From NCBI RefSeq assembly GCF_009834765.1, contig NZ_WVHP01000022.1, positions 124,001-188,000 of the forward strand: DNA of 64,000 nucleotides. Reading direction: 5' to 3'. The notes under the pieces are model-generated. The model was not told the origin of the DNA, ran no database searches, and worked only from the letters and a program-made list of their open reading frames with translations. Numbering within the stretch: the stretch's first letter is position 1; each line of letters begins with the position of its first letter. Shown here one piece after another: positions 43,943 to 53,132 of this stretch. The translations under genes and the position numbers were made by a program. Origin of the DNA: Saccharibacter sp. EH611 (lineage in GTDB: Bacteria; Pseudomonadota; Alphaproteobacteria; Acetobacterales; Acetobacteraceae).

Positions 43943-45718
43943 TTAGTTAAACGGCATATAACGGAGCGACATCAGCACCATATCAGCATCGGTATGGGGT
44001 TTGCCGCCAATCCCAGAGAACGCTTGTATGTAGGTATGTGCATATTGCCCGCCAACGCGGAGCGTGCCGTAATCGCCTTTGGCGGCGGTGTACCAAAAGC
44101 CACCTGTGGCTTGAGCAACCGTGCGGACATTACCCGATGCCCCGCAGGCGGATGATGTTTCCGTATAACATCCGCTCATAACGGTGTTGCGACTGCCATA
44201 GCCGTAGGGGGAGCCACCTTCGTCGAAGCCCCGACGGCTCATGACGGTTTCAGCGCCGCCATAGGCATAAAGGCGTAGCGAGGCTATGGGGTCTCCATAG
44301 AAGCCAACCAGCACATTGGCTTCGGGTAGCGGGGTCACGGCTGCATTTCGGTTATAGGTATAGTCAGGCAGGTTTGAGGTGCCATAACGGCCAAGCCCCG
44401 TGCCCACTAAGCCGGATGCTTGGAAGTAGAACTTTTTGTCGATAAGAGGCAGCACCATACCGCCACCACCCCCACCGGCGATCGTGGTGTGGTTATGGCC
44501 CTCTCCGGTTGTGCTGGTGCGGTTGCGGAAGAAGCGCATAATCCCGGTGAGCTCATAATGTCCCCAGCCCGGATCCGCCGCAATTTTGGCAACGAGATCG
44601 GGGGCGGGGTCGGTCGCGTAATAAGTGTCAGGATTGTTCACATTCGTGCCAGAAACACGGTCAGTATTGGTCTGCCCGGGGCGCAGATAGGCTTTCCCCC
44701 CAGGCACACCGCTGGGGTTTTCGATGGAAAGGCCGACGGCGTAACGCTCTTGCGCGCCAAAGGTTTTTACTAAGCGGATTTGGCTGTTGCGCGTCCAGTT
44801 AAAGCCGGGAATATATTGGGCTTCAATGACCAGAGGCACTTGCTCATCACGGGCGAACATACCTTTGTTGAACATGGTCAAGAGTGACCAGTTTTGTCCG
44901 CCTAAGAGATACAACCCATCGGCTTTGTCTTTGAGTTCACCATAGACATTGCGGGTGCGCAAAACATAGGAGTTCGACTGGCGTGAGTTGGATGCAGAGC
45001 CAGCCCCTTGGAAGTCGGTCTCTACGTATGCATCGGCTTCAATATTTTTGGTGAGCATACCTTCCACCAAAGCGGATAAGCGGCTTTGGCGCTCTGTTTG
45101 GCGGAACTCGCTCATATGATGAAGCGCACTATTACCCCAAGGAATGGCATTATAGCCTGTGGAAATATCCGAGCCCGTATAGCGGGAGCGCCAAATGGTT
45201 GCCGCTTCGAGATAGCCGCCTAAGGTAATGCGAATACCACCGATTTGGAGCTGCCCCCGGCGGAGCGGGCTAAAGAGGTCGGGATGGGCAGGGGGTGTGG
45301 CTGTGAGTTCCCCGTAAGGCGTGCTTGCTGTGCGTGGTGGAGAGAGAAGAGCGCTATCAATGCCGAAACTATCAACCGAGCTTGATGATCCCGACGTTGG
45401 GCTTGCCAGTATGGACGGTGTTGAGAGAGAGCTGCGTGTCAGGCGAGCGCGAGGGGCGTAAGGATCGGCTTCAATGAGCTCACGCTGGGCGCGGAGTTCA
45501 GCACGAATACGTTTATTTTCTGCGGCTTGGTGTTTTTTCATGGTGGCCAGCTGCGCCTGCATGGCATGGATTTGCTTTTCCATGGCGCTGATGGCATCAG
45601 CGGAGCCCGCCGCATGGGCGTGATGGGATATGAGAGGGGGGATAAGAGCTGCAAGTGCTGTGCTCGCAGCAAGCAGAGAGGGGGAACGAGCGGTCCTGAA
45701 GTGGGGCAAAGGTGTCAT
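43943..45718 (-). CDS. Outer-membrane porin, DcaP-like
   Basis: A 591-residue exported protein. A signal peptide (cleavage near AHAAG) is followed by a short coiled coil (MEKQIHAMQAQLATMKK, about 46-80) and a Ser/Pro-rich linker. From about residue 150 the sequence shows alternating beta-strand patterns typical of a barrel (GGIRITLGGYLEAATIWR, LSALVEGMLTKNIEADAYVETDF in parts), ending near YMPFN. The coiled coil plus barrel recalls DcaP-type trimeric porins. Substrate unknown. It is divergent from pstS, so phosphate or another anion is worth considering, but that is inference. Confidence 0.78.
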   Translation of the reverse strand: MTPLPHFRTARSPSLLAASTALAALIPPLISHHAHAAGSADAISAMEKQIHAMQAQLATMKKHQAAENKRIRAELRAQRELIEADPYAPRARLTRSSLSTPSILASPTSGSSSSVDSFGIDSALLSPPRTASTPYGELTATPPAHPDLFSPLRRGQLQIGGIRITLGGYLEAATIWRSRYTGSDISTGYNAIPWGNSALHHMSEFRQTERQSRLSALVEGMLTKNIEADAYVETDFQGAGSASNSRQSNSYVLRTRNVYGELKDKADGLYLLGGQNWSLLTMFNKGMFARDEQVPLVIEAQYIPGFNWTRNSQIRLVKTFGAQERYAVGLSIENPSGVPGGKAYLRPGQTNTDRVSGTNVNNPDTYYATDPAPDLVAKIAADPGWGHYELTGIMRFFRNRTSTTGEGHNHTTIAGGGGGGMVLPLIDKKFYFQASGLVGTGLGRYGTSNLPDYTYNRNAAVTPLPEANVLVGFYGDPIASLRLYAYGGAETVMSRRGFDEGGSPYGYGSRNTVMSGCYTETSSACGASGNVRTVAQATGGFWYTAAKGDYGTLRVGGQYAHTYIQAFSGIGGKPHTDADMVLMSLRYMPFN

Positions 45719-45802
45719 CTTGGGCGCCTGCCGTTAAGTGAAAGGACATGATTTTTCTATTTCAACATCGTAAAAAATACAGCATCGAATTGTTTGTTGT
45801 GA

Positions 45803-45831
45803 TTGTTTTAGAGCAGTAGTGAGACTATAAA
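45803..45831 (+). promoter_or_regulatory. Predicted sigma-70 promoter of pstS
   Basis: TTGTTT (45803-45808) and TATAAA (45826-45831) are 17 bases apart, 36 bases before the pstS start. No recognisable Pho box is present in the divergent gap. Confidence 0.5.
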
Positions 45832-45866
45832 GCCACACAGGACTACTCCAAAAAGAGGAGCTCTTT

Positions 45867-46928
45867 ATGGGCTGCAATCACGCCGTCTTGCCCAACTGTT
45901 TTCGTGGCGCTTGGGCGCTTATGTCTGTGGCTCTCGTGGCGCCGCTTTCTGCGCATGCAGCGTCGCAGGCTGTGACGATTACAGGGGCAGGTTCTAGCTT
46001 TGCTGCTCCTGTGTATCAAAGTTGGAGTATGCCTGTTGCGACACAAATGGGTGTGAGTGTGAATTATCAAAGTGTCGGTTCAAGCGCTGGGCAAGACCAA
46101 GTGTCCGCCCGGACGATTGATTTTGGCGCTTCTGATAAGCCGATGGCGGCTGAGAAGCTTGCGAAGAACCATCTGTACCAGTTCCCGTCTGTGATGAGCG
46201 GGGTTGTGGTGGTTGTTAACCTGCCAGGTGTTCCTGAAGGAAAGCTGCGCCTTGATGGGCCCACATTGGCCATGCTTTATGATGGCACGATCACGGAATG
46301 GAATGATCCTCGTATTCAAGCATTGAATCCTGGGGTCACGTTGCCTGATGATGATGTTGCGGCCATTCATCGTGCTGATGGATCTGGCACGAGTTATGTC
46401 TTTACGTCTTATCTATCGTGCGTTTCTTCATCATGGAACGATCAGATCGGGGCTGGCACGCTGGTGGATTGGAAAGGCGGTGCAGGGGGCCGTGGCAATG
46501 ATGGCGTTGCCGCTCTTGTGAAGCAGACACCCGGTAGTTTGGGATATGTTGAATATTCCTATGCGTCGCAGAACCATCTGAATATTGCCCAACTTAAAAA
46601 TCATGATGGCAACTTTGTCTCTCCATCCTTGGAAGGCTTTGCTGAAGCATCCAAGGCAGCCGACTGGCAGGAGAAAAACCATTATGCTGTTAGTTTGCTG
46701 GATCAAGCAGGGGCAGGAAGCTGGCCCATTGTGTCCCCAACCTACGTCTTAATTCCCGAAGAGGCTGTGTTGCGCCCTGAGGGGAAGGGCGTGCATGATT
46801 TCTTTGCATGGGGGTTTGAGCATGGTGAGGAGGTCAATCACACGCTTGGTTATGTTGGCCTGCCTCGCACTGTGCAAGAAAGCATTATGAAGAGCTGGCC
46901 TTCGTCGGAGACGTCGTCTTCTCATTAA
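45867..46928 (+). CDS. pstS: Phosphate ABC transporter substrate-binding protein PstS
   Basis: A 353-residue periplasmic phosphate receptor. After a signal peptide (cleavage near SAHAAS), it shows ITGAGSSFAAPVYQSW, VNYQSVGSSAGQDQ, DFGASDKPM and HRADGSGTSYVFTSYL, which carry the Ser, Asp, Arg and Gly contacts that hold phosphate in this family. AGAGGAG precedes the ATG. No pstCAB or phoU follows; a DUF2721 gene converges on it instead and overlaps by 44 bases. It must work with a transporter encoded elsewhere. Confidence 0.92.
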   Translation: MGCNHAVLPNCFRGAWALMSVALVAPLSAHAASQAVTITGAGSSFAAPVYQSWSMPVATQMGVSVNYQSVGSSAGQDQVSARTIDFGASDKPMAAEKLAKNHLYQFPSVMSGVVVVVNLPGVPEGKLRLDGPTLAMLYDGTITEWNDPRIQALNPGVTLPDDDVAAIHRADGSGTSYVFTSYLSCVSSSWNDQIGAGTLVDWKGGAGGRGNDGVAALVKQTPGSLGYVEYSYASQNHLNIAQLKNHDGNFVSPSLEGFAEASKAADWQEKNHYAVSLLDQAGAGSWPIVSPTYVLIPEEAVLRPEGKGVHDFFAWGFEHGEEVNHTLGYVGLPRTVQESIMKSWPSSETSSSH

Positions 46929-47418
46929 GCAGTGAGGCTTTGCCCTCCCGCCTCATGCCGTGCCAGCTTAGCAGTGTATCGGCAAAGAAGGCGGTGAGGG
47001 CGGCTACTGTGCAGGCTAATGCAATGCCAAATAGGCTGAGAAGCCATGTGGATGTGGCGCTATTACGTAATGAGCCAATAAAGAGCACAAGAGCGGCTCC
47101 GCATGTCGCTGCTCCTCCCATGGCGTTTAAGATAATGGCGAGGTCTAAGACAAAGATCCGCCGTCTTAGACGGACTTGGTGCACACGGAGGCGATGGGGG
47201 GATTCGTAGGAGCTGCTGTGATCTTCTTGGTCACCAGATGATGTGTTTAGGCGTTTTGTAACGTCTTCCAGATGGTCGGACACTCGGGCGAGACGTGTGT
47301 TGAACACATTAATGAGTGATCCAATCCCAGAAAGCATGAAGACTGGCGTTAGGGCGATCTGAATCAGATGCGCAGCGCTATCAATCGTTTCAGTCTCTGG
47401 TGTGAAGGGTAAACTCAT
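46885..47418 (-). CDS. DUF2721 family membrane protein
   Basis: A 177-residue inner-membrane protein. An N-terminal helix (LIQIALTPVFMLSGIGSLINVF) precedes a polar region with a charged helix (NTRLARVSDHLEDVTKRL), and two further membrane helices follow (about 90-112 and 125-148). This matches DUF2721. The ATG at 47418 is preferred to a GTG two codons upstream. Its 3' end overlaps the end of pstS. Role unknown. Confidence 0.75.
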   Translation of the reverse strand: MSLPFTPETETIDSAAHLIQIALTPVFMLSGIGSLINVFNTRLARVSDHLEDVTKRLNTSSGDQEDHSSSYESPHRLRVHQVRLRRRIFVLDLAIILNAMGGAATCGAALVLFIGSLRNSATSTWLLSLFGIALACTVAALTAFFADTLLSWHGMRREGKASLLNEKTTSPTKASSS

Positions 47419-47630
47419 AGACACGCGCCTCGTTCATGGTGAGAAAGTCTCTTTCTGAGGGAGGATCGCAGCTTCTTCAAGGGGAGGAGTATGACATGGC
47501 AGAATGTGAGATGTGTATAGTGGGAGGATTAAGACTATTCTAAGAAACATTTAGAAAATGGGGGAAGACTTTCACACCATTTCTAGAATACCATGCGCGC
47601 GTAACGATAGAGACGGACATAAGACGCGTT

Positions 47631-48539
47631 ATGAAGGCCAGCGATACAGGACGGGAAGCAAAGACCGCGCAGGCAGATAGTATTATTCTGCTGAGTGCTT
47701 TTCTGGTCATGATCATGGTCATTGGTGGGGGGGCGCGTAGTCTGGCGGCAGAACGTTCTTTTGTTCCACTGTCCCCACAACCGACATGCTCCGCATTGGC
47801 GCGTGAGGTAGAGCTTGCGTGCCACAGTTGGACGGAGATCGCAGCCGCACAAAAAGCAGGGACGCGTACGGCTATCATCCCTATAGGAGGGACAGAGCAA
47901 AGCGGGCCTTATATCGCTGTTGGAAAACATAATGTGCGTGCTCAACTGTTGGCTGATCTCATCGCACGTCAGTTAGGCCATACTATTGTTGCGCCCGTGA
48001 TGGCGTATGTGCCGGAGGGGAGCACGACGCCGCGCCGCTCTCATATGCGCTTTCCCGGCACGTTGTCACTCCCGCCCGATATTTTTGAAGCTGTGGTGCG
48101 TGGTGCGGCGGAGAGCTTGCGTGTGCAGGGGTTCCAGACGATTGTTTTATTGGGCGATCATGGCGGGGATCAGCGCACTCTCGCTCATGTGGCGACAACG
48201 CTCAATGCGGCGTGGAAGCACCAAGGGGCACAGGTTTTATTTGTGCATAACTATTATCAGGTTATTCCCACCCACTATGCAGAGCTTTTGCGTAAGCGCG
48301 GTTATGGGAATGCTGTTGGGCAACATGCAGAGCTGAGCGATACGTCGCTCATGCTCGCGGTTGACCCCTCCCTTGTGCGGCAAGAGGCGTTACGCCACGC
48401 TGCACAACCACATTCTGCCGATGGGGTTTATGGTGGCGACCCGCGGCAGGCAACGGCTGAGCTTGGTCGGCTTGGGACTGATCTGCAAGTGCAGGCCGCT
48501 GTTGAGGCCATCTCTTCATTTAACAGGAGTCATCTATGA
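47631..48539 (+). CDS. Exported creatininase-family amidohydrolase
   Basis: A 302-residue protein with an N-terminal hydrophobic segment (about 18-38) that looks like a signal peptide or anchor. The creatininase fold follows: IPIGGTEQSGP with Glu89, VGKHN with His100, GDHGGD with Asp176, His177 and Asp180, and GQHAELSDTS with a late Glu, all at places expected for the metal site. Family members open amide bonds (creatinine, formamides) or trim peptides in cofactor pathways such as MftE. The periplasmic location is unusual. The stop overlaps the start of the propeller gene (ATGA). Confidence 0.8.
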   Translation: MKASDTGREAKTAQADSIILLSAFLVMIMVIGGGARSLAAERSFVPLSPQPTCSALAREVELACHSWTEIAAAQKAGTRTAIIPIGGTEQSGPYIAVGKHNVRAQLLADLIARQLGHTIVAPVMAYVPEGSTTPRRSHMRFPGTLSLPPDIFEAVVRGAAESLRVQGFQTIVLLGDHGGDQRTLAHVATTLNAAWKHQGAQVLFVHNYYQVIPTHYAELLRKRGYGNAVGQHAELSDTSLMLAVDPSLVRQEALRHAAQPHSADGVYGGDPRQATAELGRLGTDLQVQAAVEAISSFNRSHL

Positions 48540-49741
48540 GGCTGAAAACGTCTCTTCTTGCAGCCTGCGCGCTGTTTGGCGTGGGGCATGCTCAAGCACA
48601 ACAAAGCACGGCTCCCACCGTGGCAGGTCAGGTGCCTGCCACCGCACAACCGGCCGCGACGACCGTGCAGACAATCCCCGGAATGCCCCCGGTGATTGAT
48701 CCAGCCAATATTTATAGTGAAGCCAGCGGGCCTGACAAAATGTCTCCAGCCGTTGCTGGGCAGTTGAACCGTGTTTATGTGCCCAATTTACGTGGCAATA
48801 GTGTTTCCGTCATCGATCCAAGCACATTTAAGGTGGTGGATACGTTCCCGGTTGGGCGTTCCCCTCAGCATGTCGTGCCATCATGGGACTTGAAAACGCT
48901 GTGGACGACCAATAACAGCGAAGAGCGTACGGATGGATCGCTCACGCCGATCGACCCGATGACGGGTAAGCCGGGTAAGGCGGTTCCCGTGGATGACCCC
49001 TACAATATGTATTTCACCCCCGATGGGCAGAATGCCATTGTGGTGGCAGAAGCGCATCATCGGCTCGATTTCCGCGACCCACATACCATGGCGCTCAAAG
49101 GCTCTGTGGAAGCGCCTCGTTGCGCCGGGATCAACCATGCGGCCTTCTCTGCGGATGGGCGTTATGCGCTCTTTACCTGTGAGTTTGGTCGGTATCTCGC
49201 CAAGGTTGATACGGTCAATCGTCAGCTTTTAGGGATGTTGAAGCTCTCTAAAGGGGGGATGCCACAAGATGTGCTGGCGGCTCCGAATGGGCATAAATTC
49301 TATGTTGCCGATATGCATGCTGATGGCGTGTTTATCATTGACGGCGACCAGTTTAAGGAAACAGGCTTTATCCCAACGGGACTTGGGACGCATGGGCTTT
49401 ATCCAAGCCGTGATGCGAAGCTGCTTTATGTCGCTAACCGTGGTTCTCACATGATTCATGGCCCACGTCATAGCAAAGGTAGCGTGGCCGTTGTGGATAT
49501 GGCGACGGACAAAGTCCTCAAAACATGGCCGATCCCCGGTGGTGGAAGCCCAGATATGGGCAATGTCAGTGCGGATGGTTCCATGCTGTGGCTTTCTGGG
49601 CGTTTTGATGACGAAGTGTACGCGATCAATACGCAAACAGGGGCGGTTAAGAAAATTCGTGTTGGGTATGAACCCCATGGTCTGACGGTTTGGCCACAAC
49701 CGGGCCGGTATAGCATTGGTCATACGGGGATTATGCACTAA
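48536..49741 (+). CDS. Periplasmic YncE/YVTN-type beta-propeller protein
   Basis: A 401-residue secreted protein with a signal peptide (cleavage near AQAQQ) and an Ala/Thr/Pro linker (about 22-60). From about 75 onward it has repeated propeller blades: RVYVPNLRGNSVSVIDPSTFKVVDTF in parts, NAIVVAEAHHRLDFRD, HKFYVADMHADGVFIIDGD, LLYVANRGSHMI, GSVAVVDMATDKVLKTWPIPGG. Such propellers bind partner proteins or cofactors. AGGAG precedes the ATG. It is translationally coupled to the creatininase-family gene, so the two probably act together. A strong terminator ends the unit. Confidence 0.82.
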   Translation: MRLKTSLLAACALFGVGHAQAQQSTAPTVAGQVPATAQPAATTVQTIPGMPPVIDPANIYSEASGPDKMSPAVAGQLNRVYVPNLRGNSVSVIDPSTFKVVDTFPVGRSPQHVVPSWDLKTLWTTNNSEERTDGSLTPIDPMTGKPGKAVPVDDPYNMYFTPDGQNAIVVAEAHHRLDFRDPHTMALKGSVEAPRCAGINHAAFSADGRYALFTCEFGRYLAKVDTVNRQLLGMLKLSKGGMPQDVLAAPNGHKFYVADMHADGVFIIDGDQFKETGFIPTGLGTHGLYPSRDAKLLYVANRGSHMIHGPRHSKGSVAVVDMATDKVLKTWPIPGGGSPDMGNVSADGSMLWLSGRFDDEVYAINTQTGAVKKIRVGYEPHGLTVWPQPGRYSIGHTGIMH

Positions 49742-49772
49742 TCTTTCTGTTAGTTTTGTCATGCGTTTTGGA

Positions 49773-49808
49773 ATGCCCGTTCATCATTTTGATGAGCGGG
49801 CATTTTTG
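49773..49808 (+). terminator. Rho-independent terminator after the propeller gene
   Basis: ATGCCCGTTCATCA (49773-49786) pairs with TGATGAGCGGGCAT (49790-49803), a 14-bp stem with one G-U pair, followed by a T run. Confidence 0.9.
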
Positions 49809-49870
49809 TCTGTGGTGAAGTTTTGTATGCTGTTTTGTAACGTAATATTAAGCGACAGAATGGAATCTTT

Positions 49871-52009
49871 ATGGGGATGCCGCGTTTTATCATCGTGATG
49901 ATGGCATTAGTGGCCATTGTACTAGGGGGTGAGCATGGTAACGCGGCAGAAAGTACCGCTCATATCACCGCTCATAGTCGTGCGAGTTTAATCACAGACC
50001 ATGACACAATCGGCCCTGATGGGACGATCAAGGTTGGGCTTCATCTGCAACTGCAGCCGGGTTGGCATACCTACTGGGTTAACCCCGGAGATGCGGGCGA
50101 TGCGCCGCATATGAGTGTTGAGGCGAGTGGGGGCGCTCGAGGGGAAAGCCATCTTTTCCAATGGCCGGTGCCAGAGCGGATTAATGAAGGCGGCTTGATG
50201 GCCTATGCCTATACAGGTTCTGTGGTGCTGTCTCAGACGCTTCATGTGGTTGGTTCTTCCGGGTCTTCTGTTACCCTAAAGGCAACGGCGGACTGGTTGG
50301 TGTGCGCGGATGTCTGTGTGCCAGAAAATGGGGAGTTTACCCTCACTCTTCCGCGTAGTGCCTCAGCTTCTAATGAGGAAAGCGCAGAAGCGTCACTCTT
50401 TCATGCGGCTGAAGCGTCTTTGCCTCAAACGTCTCCTTTCCAAACGACGCTCCTTCCTGATGGGGTTCTCCAAATGGAAGGCGCCGGGCTTTCTCCAGAG
50501 ATGGTCAAAGATGCGTGGTTTCTGCCTCTTCAAGGGGGGATGATCCGTCAAACAGCTCCGCAAAATTTGACCGTCACAAAGGGCCGTGTGTCGTTGAGCT
50601 TGTTGCCGGACGCCAGCCAGCGTGCCCCATTATGGCAAGTCCCGCTTTCAGGTGTGGTGGTGCTGGAGGATAAAGCGGGGGAGCGCTCCGCGATGCAGGT
50701 TCTTGCCCAGCCTGTCACGCCTGTTGCGTCTCCAATGCCGCCGCCGTTCACGGCACCGGGGATTGCAAAAGTGCTGCTTTTTGCTCTTCTGGGAGGGGTG
50801 ATCTTAAATTTGATGCCCTGCGTGTTCCCGGTATTAGCGATGAAAGCGCTCTCTCTAGCGCGTATGGGCGGCGCTGGACGGCGTGAGCAGGTTGAGAGTG
50901 CTGTTTTCTATGCGTGCGGTGTGGTGGTGAGCTTTGGTGCTCTTGGTGCTGTCATGATCGCGTTGCGTTCTGTGGGGTCGGTTGCGGGATGGGGCTTTCA
51001 GTTCCAGTCATCTGGTTTTGTGGTGGCGGTATGTTGGCTTCTTTTCGTTCTTGCGCTCAATTTGCTGGGCGTCTTCCAAGTGACGACAGGGAAATTAGCG
51101 GGAACATTAGACCAGATGGGCCGCACACAAGGGCGCAGTGGTGATGTTCTCACAGGGTTCCTAGCTGTTTTGGTCGCGACACCCTGCACAGCTCCTTTTA
51201 TGGGGGTAGCCATTGCCGGAGCGCTCGCCGGGCCTGTTCTGCTCGGTATGGCTGTGTTTCTTGCGATGGGGCTTGGCTTGGCGGCCCCTTATGTGCTGAT
51301 CGCAACGGTGCCGGGTCTCGCATCACGCTTGCCGCGGCCGGGTGCGTGGATGGAAGTGCTCAAACAGTTTCTTGCGTTCCCTCTCTTAGCAAGCTGCGTA
51401 TGGTTGCTGTGGGTGGTGAGTGTCCAGCATGGGTCGAGCTTTGTGCTCGTGACAGCCGGAGGAGCGGTGCTTCTGGCGTTGGGCTGTTGGCTTTACGGGC
51501 TTGGGCAGCGTCGTGCCATGCGCGATGGCGGCGCGTTTGAGACGAGTATGGCGTATGGTTTGGCCGTGCTGTGTGGCATATTAAGCTGCGTCGGGTTGGG
51601 CATGGCGCTGTCATCTGACCAGACGGGGCCTTCACCGGAGATAGCCCGGAAGCAGAGCGGTGCTGTAGAGCCTTTTTCAGAAAGCCGGCTCGCGGCCTTA
51701 CGCGCTGAAGGCACACCTGTTTTGGTGGATATGACAGCGTCTTGGTGCATTACCTGTATGGTGAATGAGCGCGTTGCCCTTGAGGCGCCGTCTGTGCGGG
51801 CTTTGTTTGATCAGCACCATATCGTGACATTACGTGGGGACTGGACGAATCGTGACGAGGCCATTTCGGCTTATCTGAAAAAACATGGGCGCGACGGCGT
51901 GCCGTTTTATCTTTATTACCCACCGCACCAGGACGGTACGATGTTGCCTCAAATCTTAACGCCCCATGGGGTGATCAACACGATTACGGGTTCTGTCGAT
52001 CATCCGTAA
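49871..52009 (+). CDS. Protein-disulfide reductase, DsbD/ScsB-like
   Basis: A 712-residue inner-membrane reductant shuttle. It has a signal peptide, a periplasmic domain (about 25-300) with a cysteine pair in DWLVCADVCVPE, a central block of about eight membrane helices with Cys317 (LMPCVFPV) and Cys439 (ATPCTAPF), and a C-terminal thioredoxin domain with Cys626-Cys629 (SWCITC). This cysteine set passes electrons from cytoplasmic thioredoxin to periplasmic partners. The N-terminal domain is larger than in E. coli DsbD and resembles ScsB. No clear ribosome binding site is seen for the ATG at 49871. Confidence 0.88.
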   Translation: MGMPRFIIVMMALVAIVLGGEHGNAAESTAHITAHSRASLITDHDTIGPDGTIKVGLHLQLQPGWHTYWVNPGDAGDAPHMSVEASGGARGESHLFQWPVPERINEGGLMAYAYTGSVVLSQTLHVVGSSGSSVTLKATADWLVCADVCVPENGEFTLTLPRSASASNEESAEASLFHAAEASLPQTSPFQTTLLPDGVLQMEGAGLSPEMVKDAWFLPLQGGMIRQTAPQNLTVTKGRVSLSLLPDASQRAPLWQVPLSGVVVLEDKAGERSAMQVLAQPVTPVASPMPPPFTAPGIAKVLLFALLGGVILNLMPCVFPVLAMKALSLARMGGAGRREQVESAVFYACGVVVSFGALGAVMIALRSVGSVAGWGFQFQSSGFVVAVCWLLFVLALNLLGVFQVTTGKLAGTLDQMGRTQGRSGDVLTGFLAVLVATPCTAPFMGVAIAGALAGPVLLGMAVFLAMGLGLAAPYVLIATVPGLASRLPRPGAWMEVLKQFLAFPLLASCVWLLWVVSVQHGSSFVLVTAGGAVLLALGCWLYGLGQRRAMRDGGAFETSMAYGLAVLCGILSCVGLGMALSSDQTGPSPEIARKQSGAVEPFSESRLAALRAEGTPVLVDMTASWCITCMVNERVALEAPSVRALFDQHHIVTLRGDWTNRDEAISAYLKKHGRDGVPFYLYYPPHQDGTMLPQILTPHGVINTITGSVDHP

Positions 52010-52021
52010 AGAATACAAAAA

Positions 52022-52029
52022 GGGGGGGG
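52022..52029 (+). repeat. Run of eight G at the ribosome binding site of the GT4 gene
   Basis: AAAAAGGGGGGGGTG sits six bases before the ATG at 52036. The G run includes the only purine-rich site for this gene. Homopolymers of this length can slip and so change spacing and expression. Confidence 0.6.
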
Positions 52030-52035
52030 TGTTCA

Positions 52036-52992
52036 ATGGGACGGATTGTCTTTCTTAATTGCTTTCCGAAAGATCAGTTCTCAGGAGGCATTAAAACCAC
52101 CTATCATCATGCAGCGCGCCTAAAAGCGCAGGGGTTTGATGTGCATGTCTTGCAGCCTGAAGGGCCGCCGACGCGCCTTAAAGAGACGAATGCGCAAGAG
52201 TTAGTGTGTCAGGATGTGGCTTTAGATGGTGGTGATGTTGCGGTTTTTCCAGAAACATTGAGCGGATGGTTTGGTGATGTGATCCGCGCGCCTTTACCCG
52301 CTAAGAAGGTTATTTTCTGCCAAAATCCCTATTACTTTTTTTGGTACTGTCATTCTAAAGAAGAGCTCGAGCAATGGGGGGTTGAGCGCATTATTGTACC
52401 AAGCCAATGGGCGAAGCGAAGCGTGCAGTCTGTTTTGGGGATTGATGCTGTTGATGTGGTGCAACCCTCTATTGACCCAGCACTTTTTGCGGCAGGCGAA
52501 AAGAAGCCCCGCATCGTTTCAGCAGGATGGAAATGGGATGGAGAGAACCATCTGCCACCTTATGACCGGCTCATTCGTAAGATGTTGCGGCGGAAATATC
52601 CTGCTCTCACCTCTGTCCCTTGGTTTGCTTTGGGAGATGTTTCTGAGCAGGTTGTGGCGGATACGATGGGGCAATCAACGGTTTGTCTGTCTCTTGGGCG
52701 CTTGGAGGCGCTGGGCATGACAGCCTTAGAAGCGATGTCAGCAGAATGCTGCGTTGTGGGCTTTCATGGGAGCGGCGGCGAGGACTATGCGACCGCCCAT
52801 AATGGATTTTGGCATTCTCCAGAAGACCTTGAGGGGGTGGTTGATTCACTAGCCTTGGCCCTTGAGATGACTGAAAACGGGGGGATAGTGTGGCAAAAAA
52901 TGCGACAGCATGGTGTGGCCACAGCACGCCGTTATCATCCAGACGTGACAGAAAAAGCTCTCTATAAAGTCTATAGTGCTCTCTTTTCTTGA
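52036..52992 (+). CDS. GT4-type glycosyltransferase
   Basis: A 318-residue cytoplasmic glycosyltransferase with the GT-B fold. The N-terminal part reads NCFPKDQFSGGIKTTYHHAARLKAQGFDVHVLQ, shown here in parts across residues 8-40, with the sugar-acceptor-side GG; IIVPSQWAKRSV and the C-terminal donor-site stretch LSLGRLEALGMTALEAMSAEC (in parts) are typical of the GT4 group. The usual E-x7-E motif appears as EALGMTALEAM. It lies between the disulfide reductase and the ANL/PKS genes on the same strand. Donor and acceptor unknown; a role in modifying the lipid product or a surface protein is inferred from location. Confidence 0.75.
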   Translation: MGRIVFLNCFPKDQFSGGIKTTYHHAARLKAQGFDVHVLQPEGPPTRLKETNAQELVCQDVALDGGDVAVFPETLSGWFGDVIRAPLPAKKVIFCQNPYYFFWYCHSKEELEQWGVERIIVPSQWAKRSVQSVLGIDAVDVVQPSIDPALFAAGEKKPRIVSAGWKWDGENHLPPYDRLIRKMLRRKYPALTSVPWFALGDVSEQVVADTMGQSTVCLSLGRLEALGMTALEAMSAECCVVGFHGSGGEDYATAHNGFWHSPEDLEGVVDSLALALEMTENGGIVWQKMRQHGVATARRYHPDVTEKALYKVYSALFS

Positions 52993-53132
52993 AGAAAGTT
53001 GATAGACTTCCTTAATGAGAAGAAGGACTTACGCGAAAGCGAGGGACGAGATGTGCGAGATAACGGGCCGATAGGGTGATTTTATCAGTGCATTTAATGT
53101 TTAGAGAAACAGCTATTATGTGAGGAGAAGGC

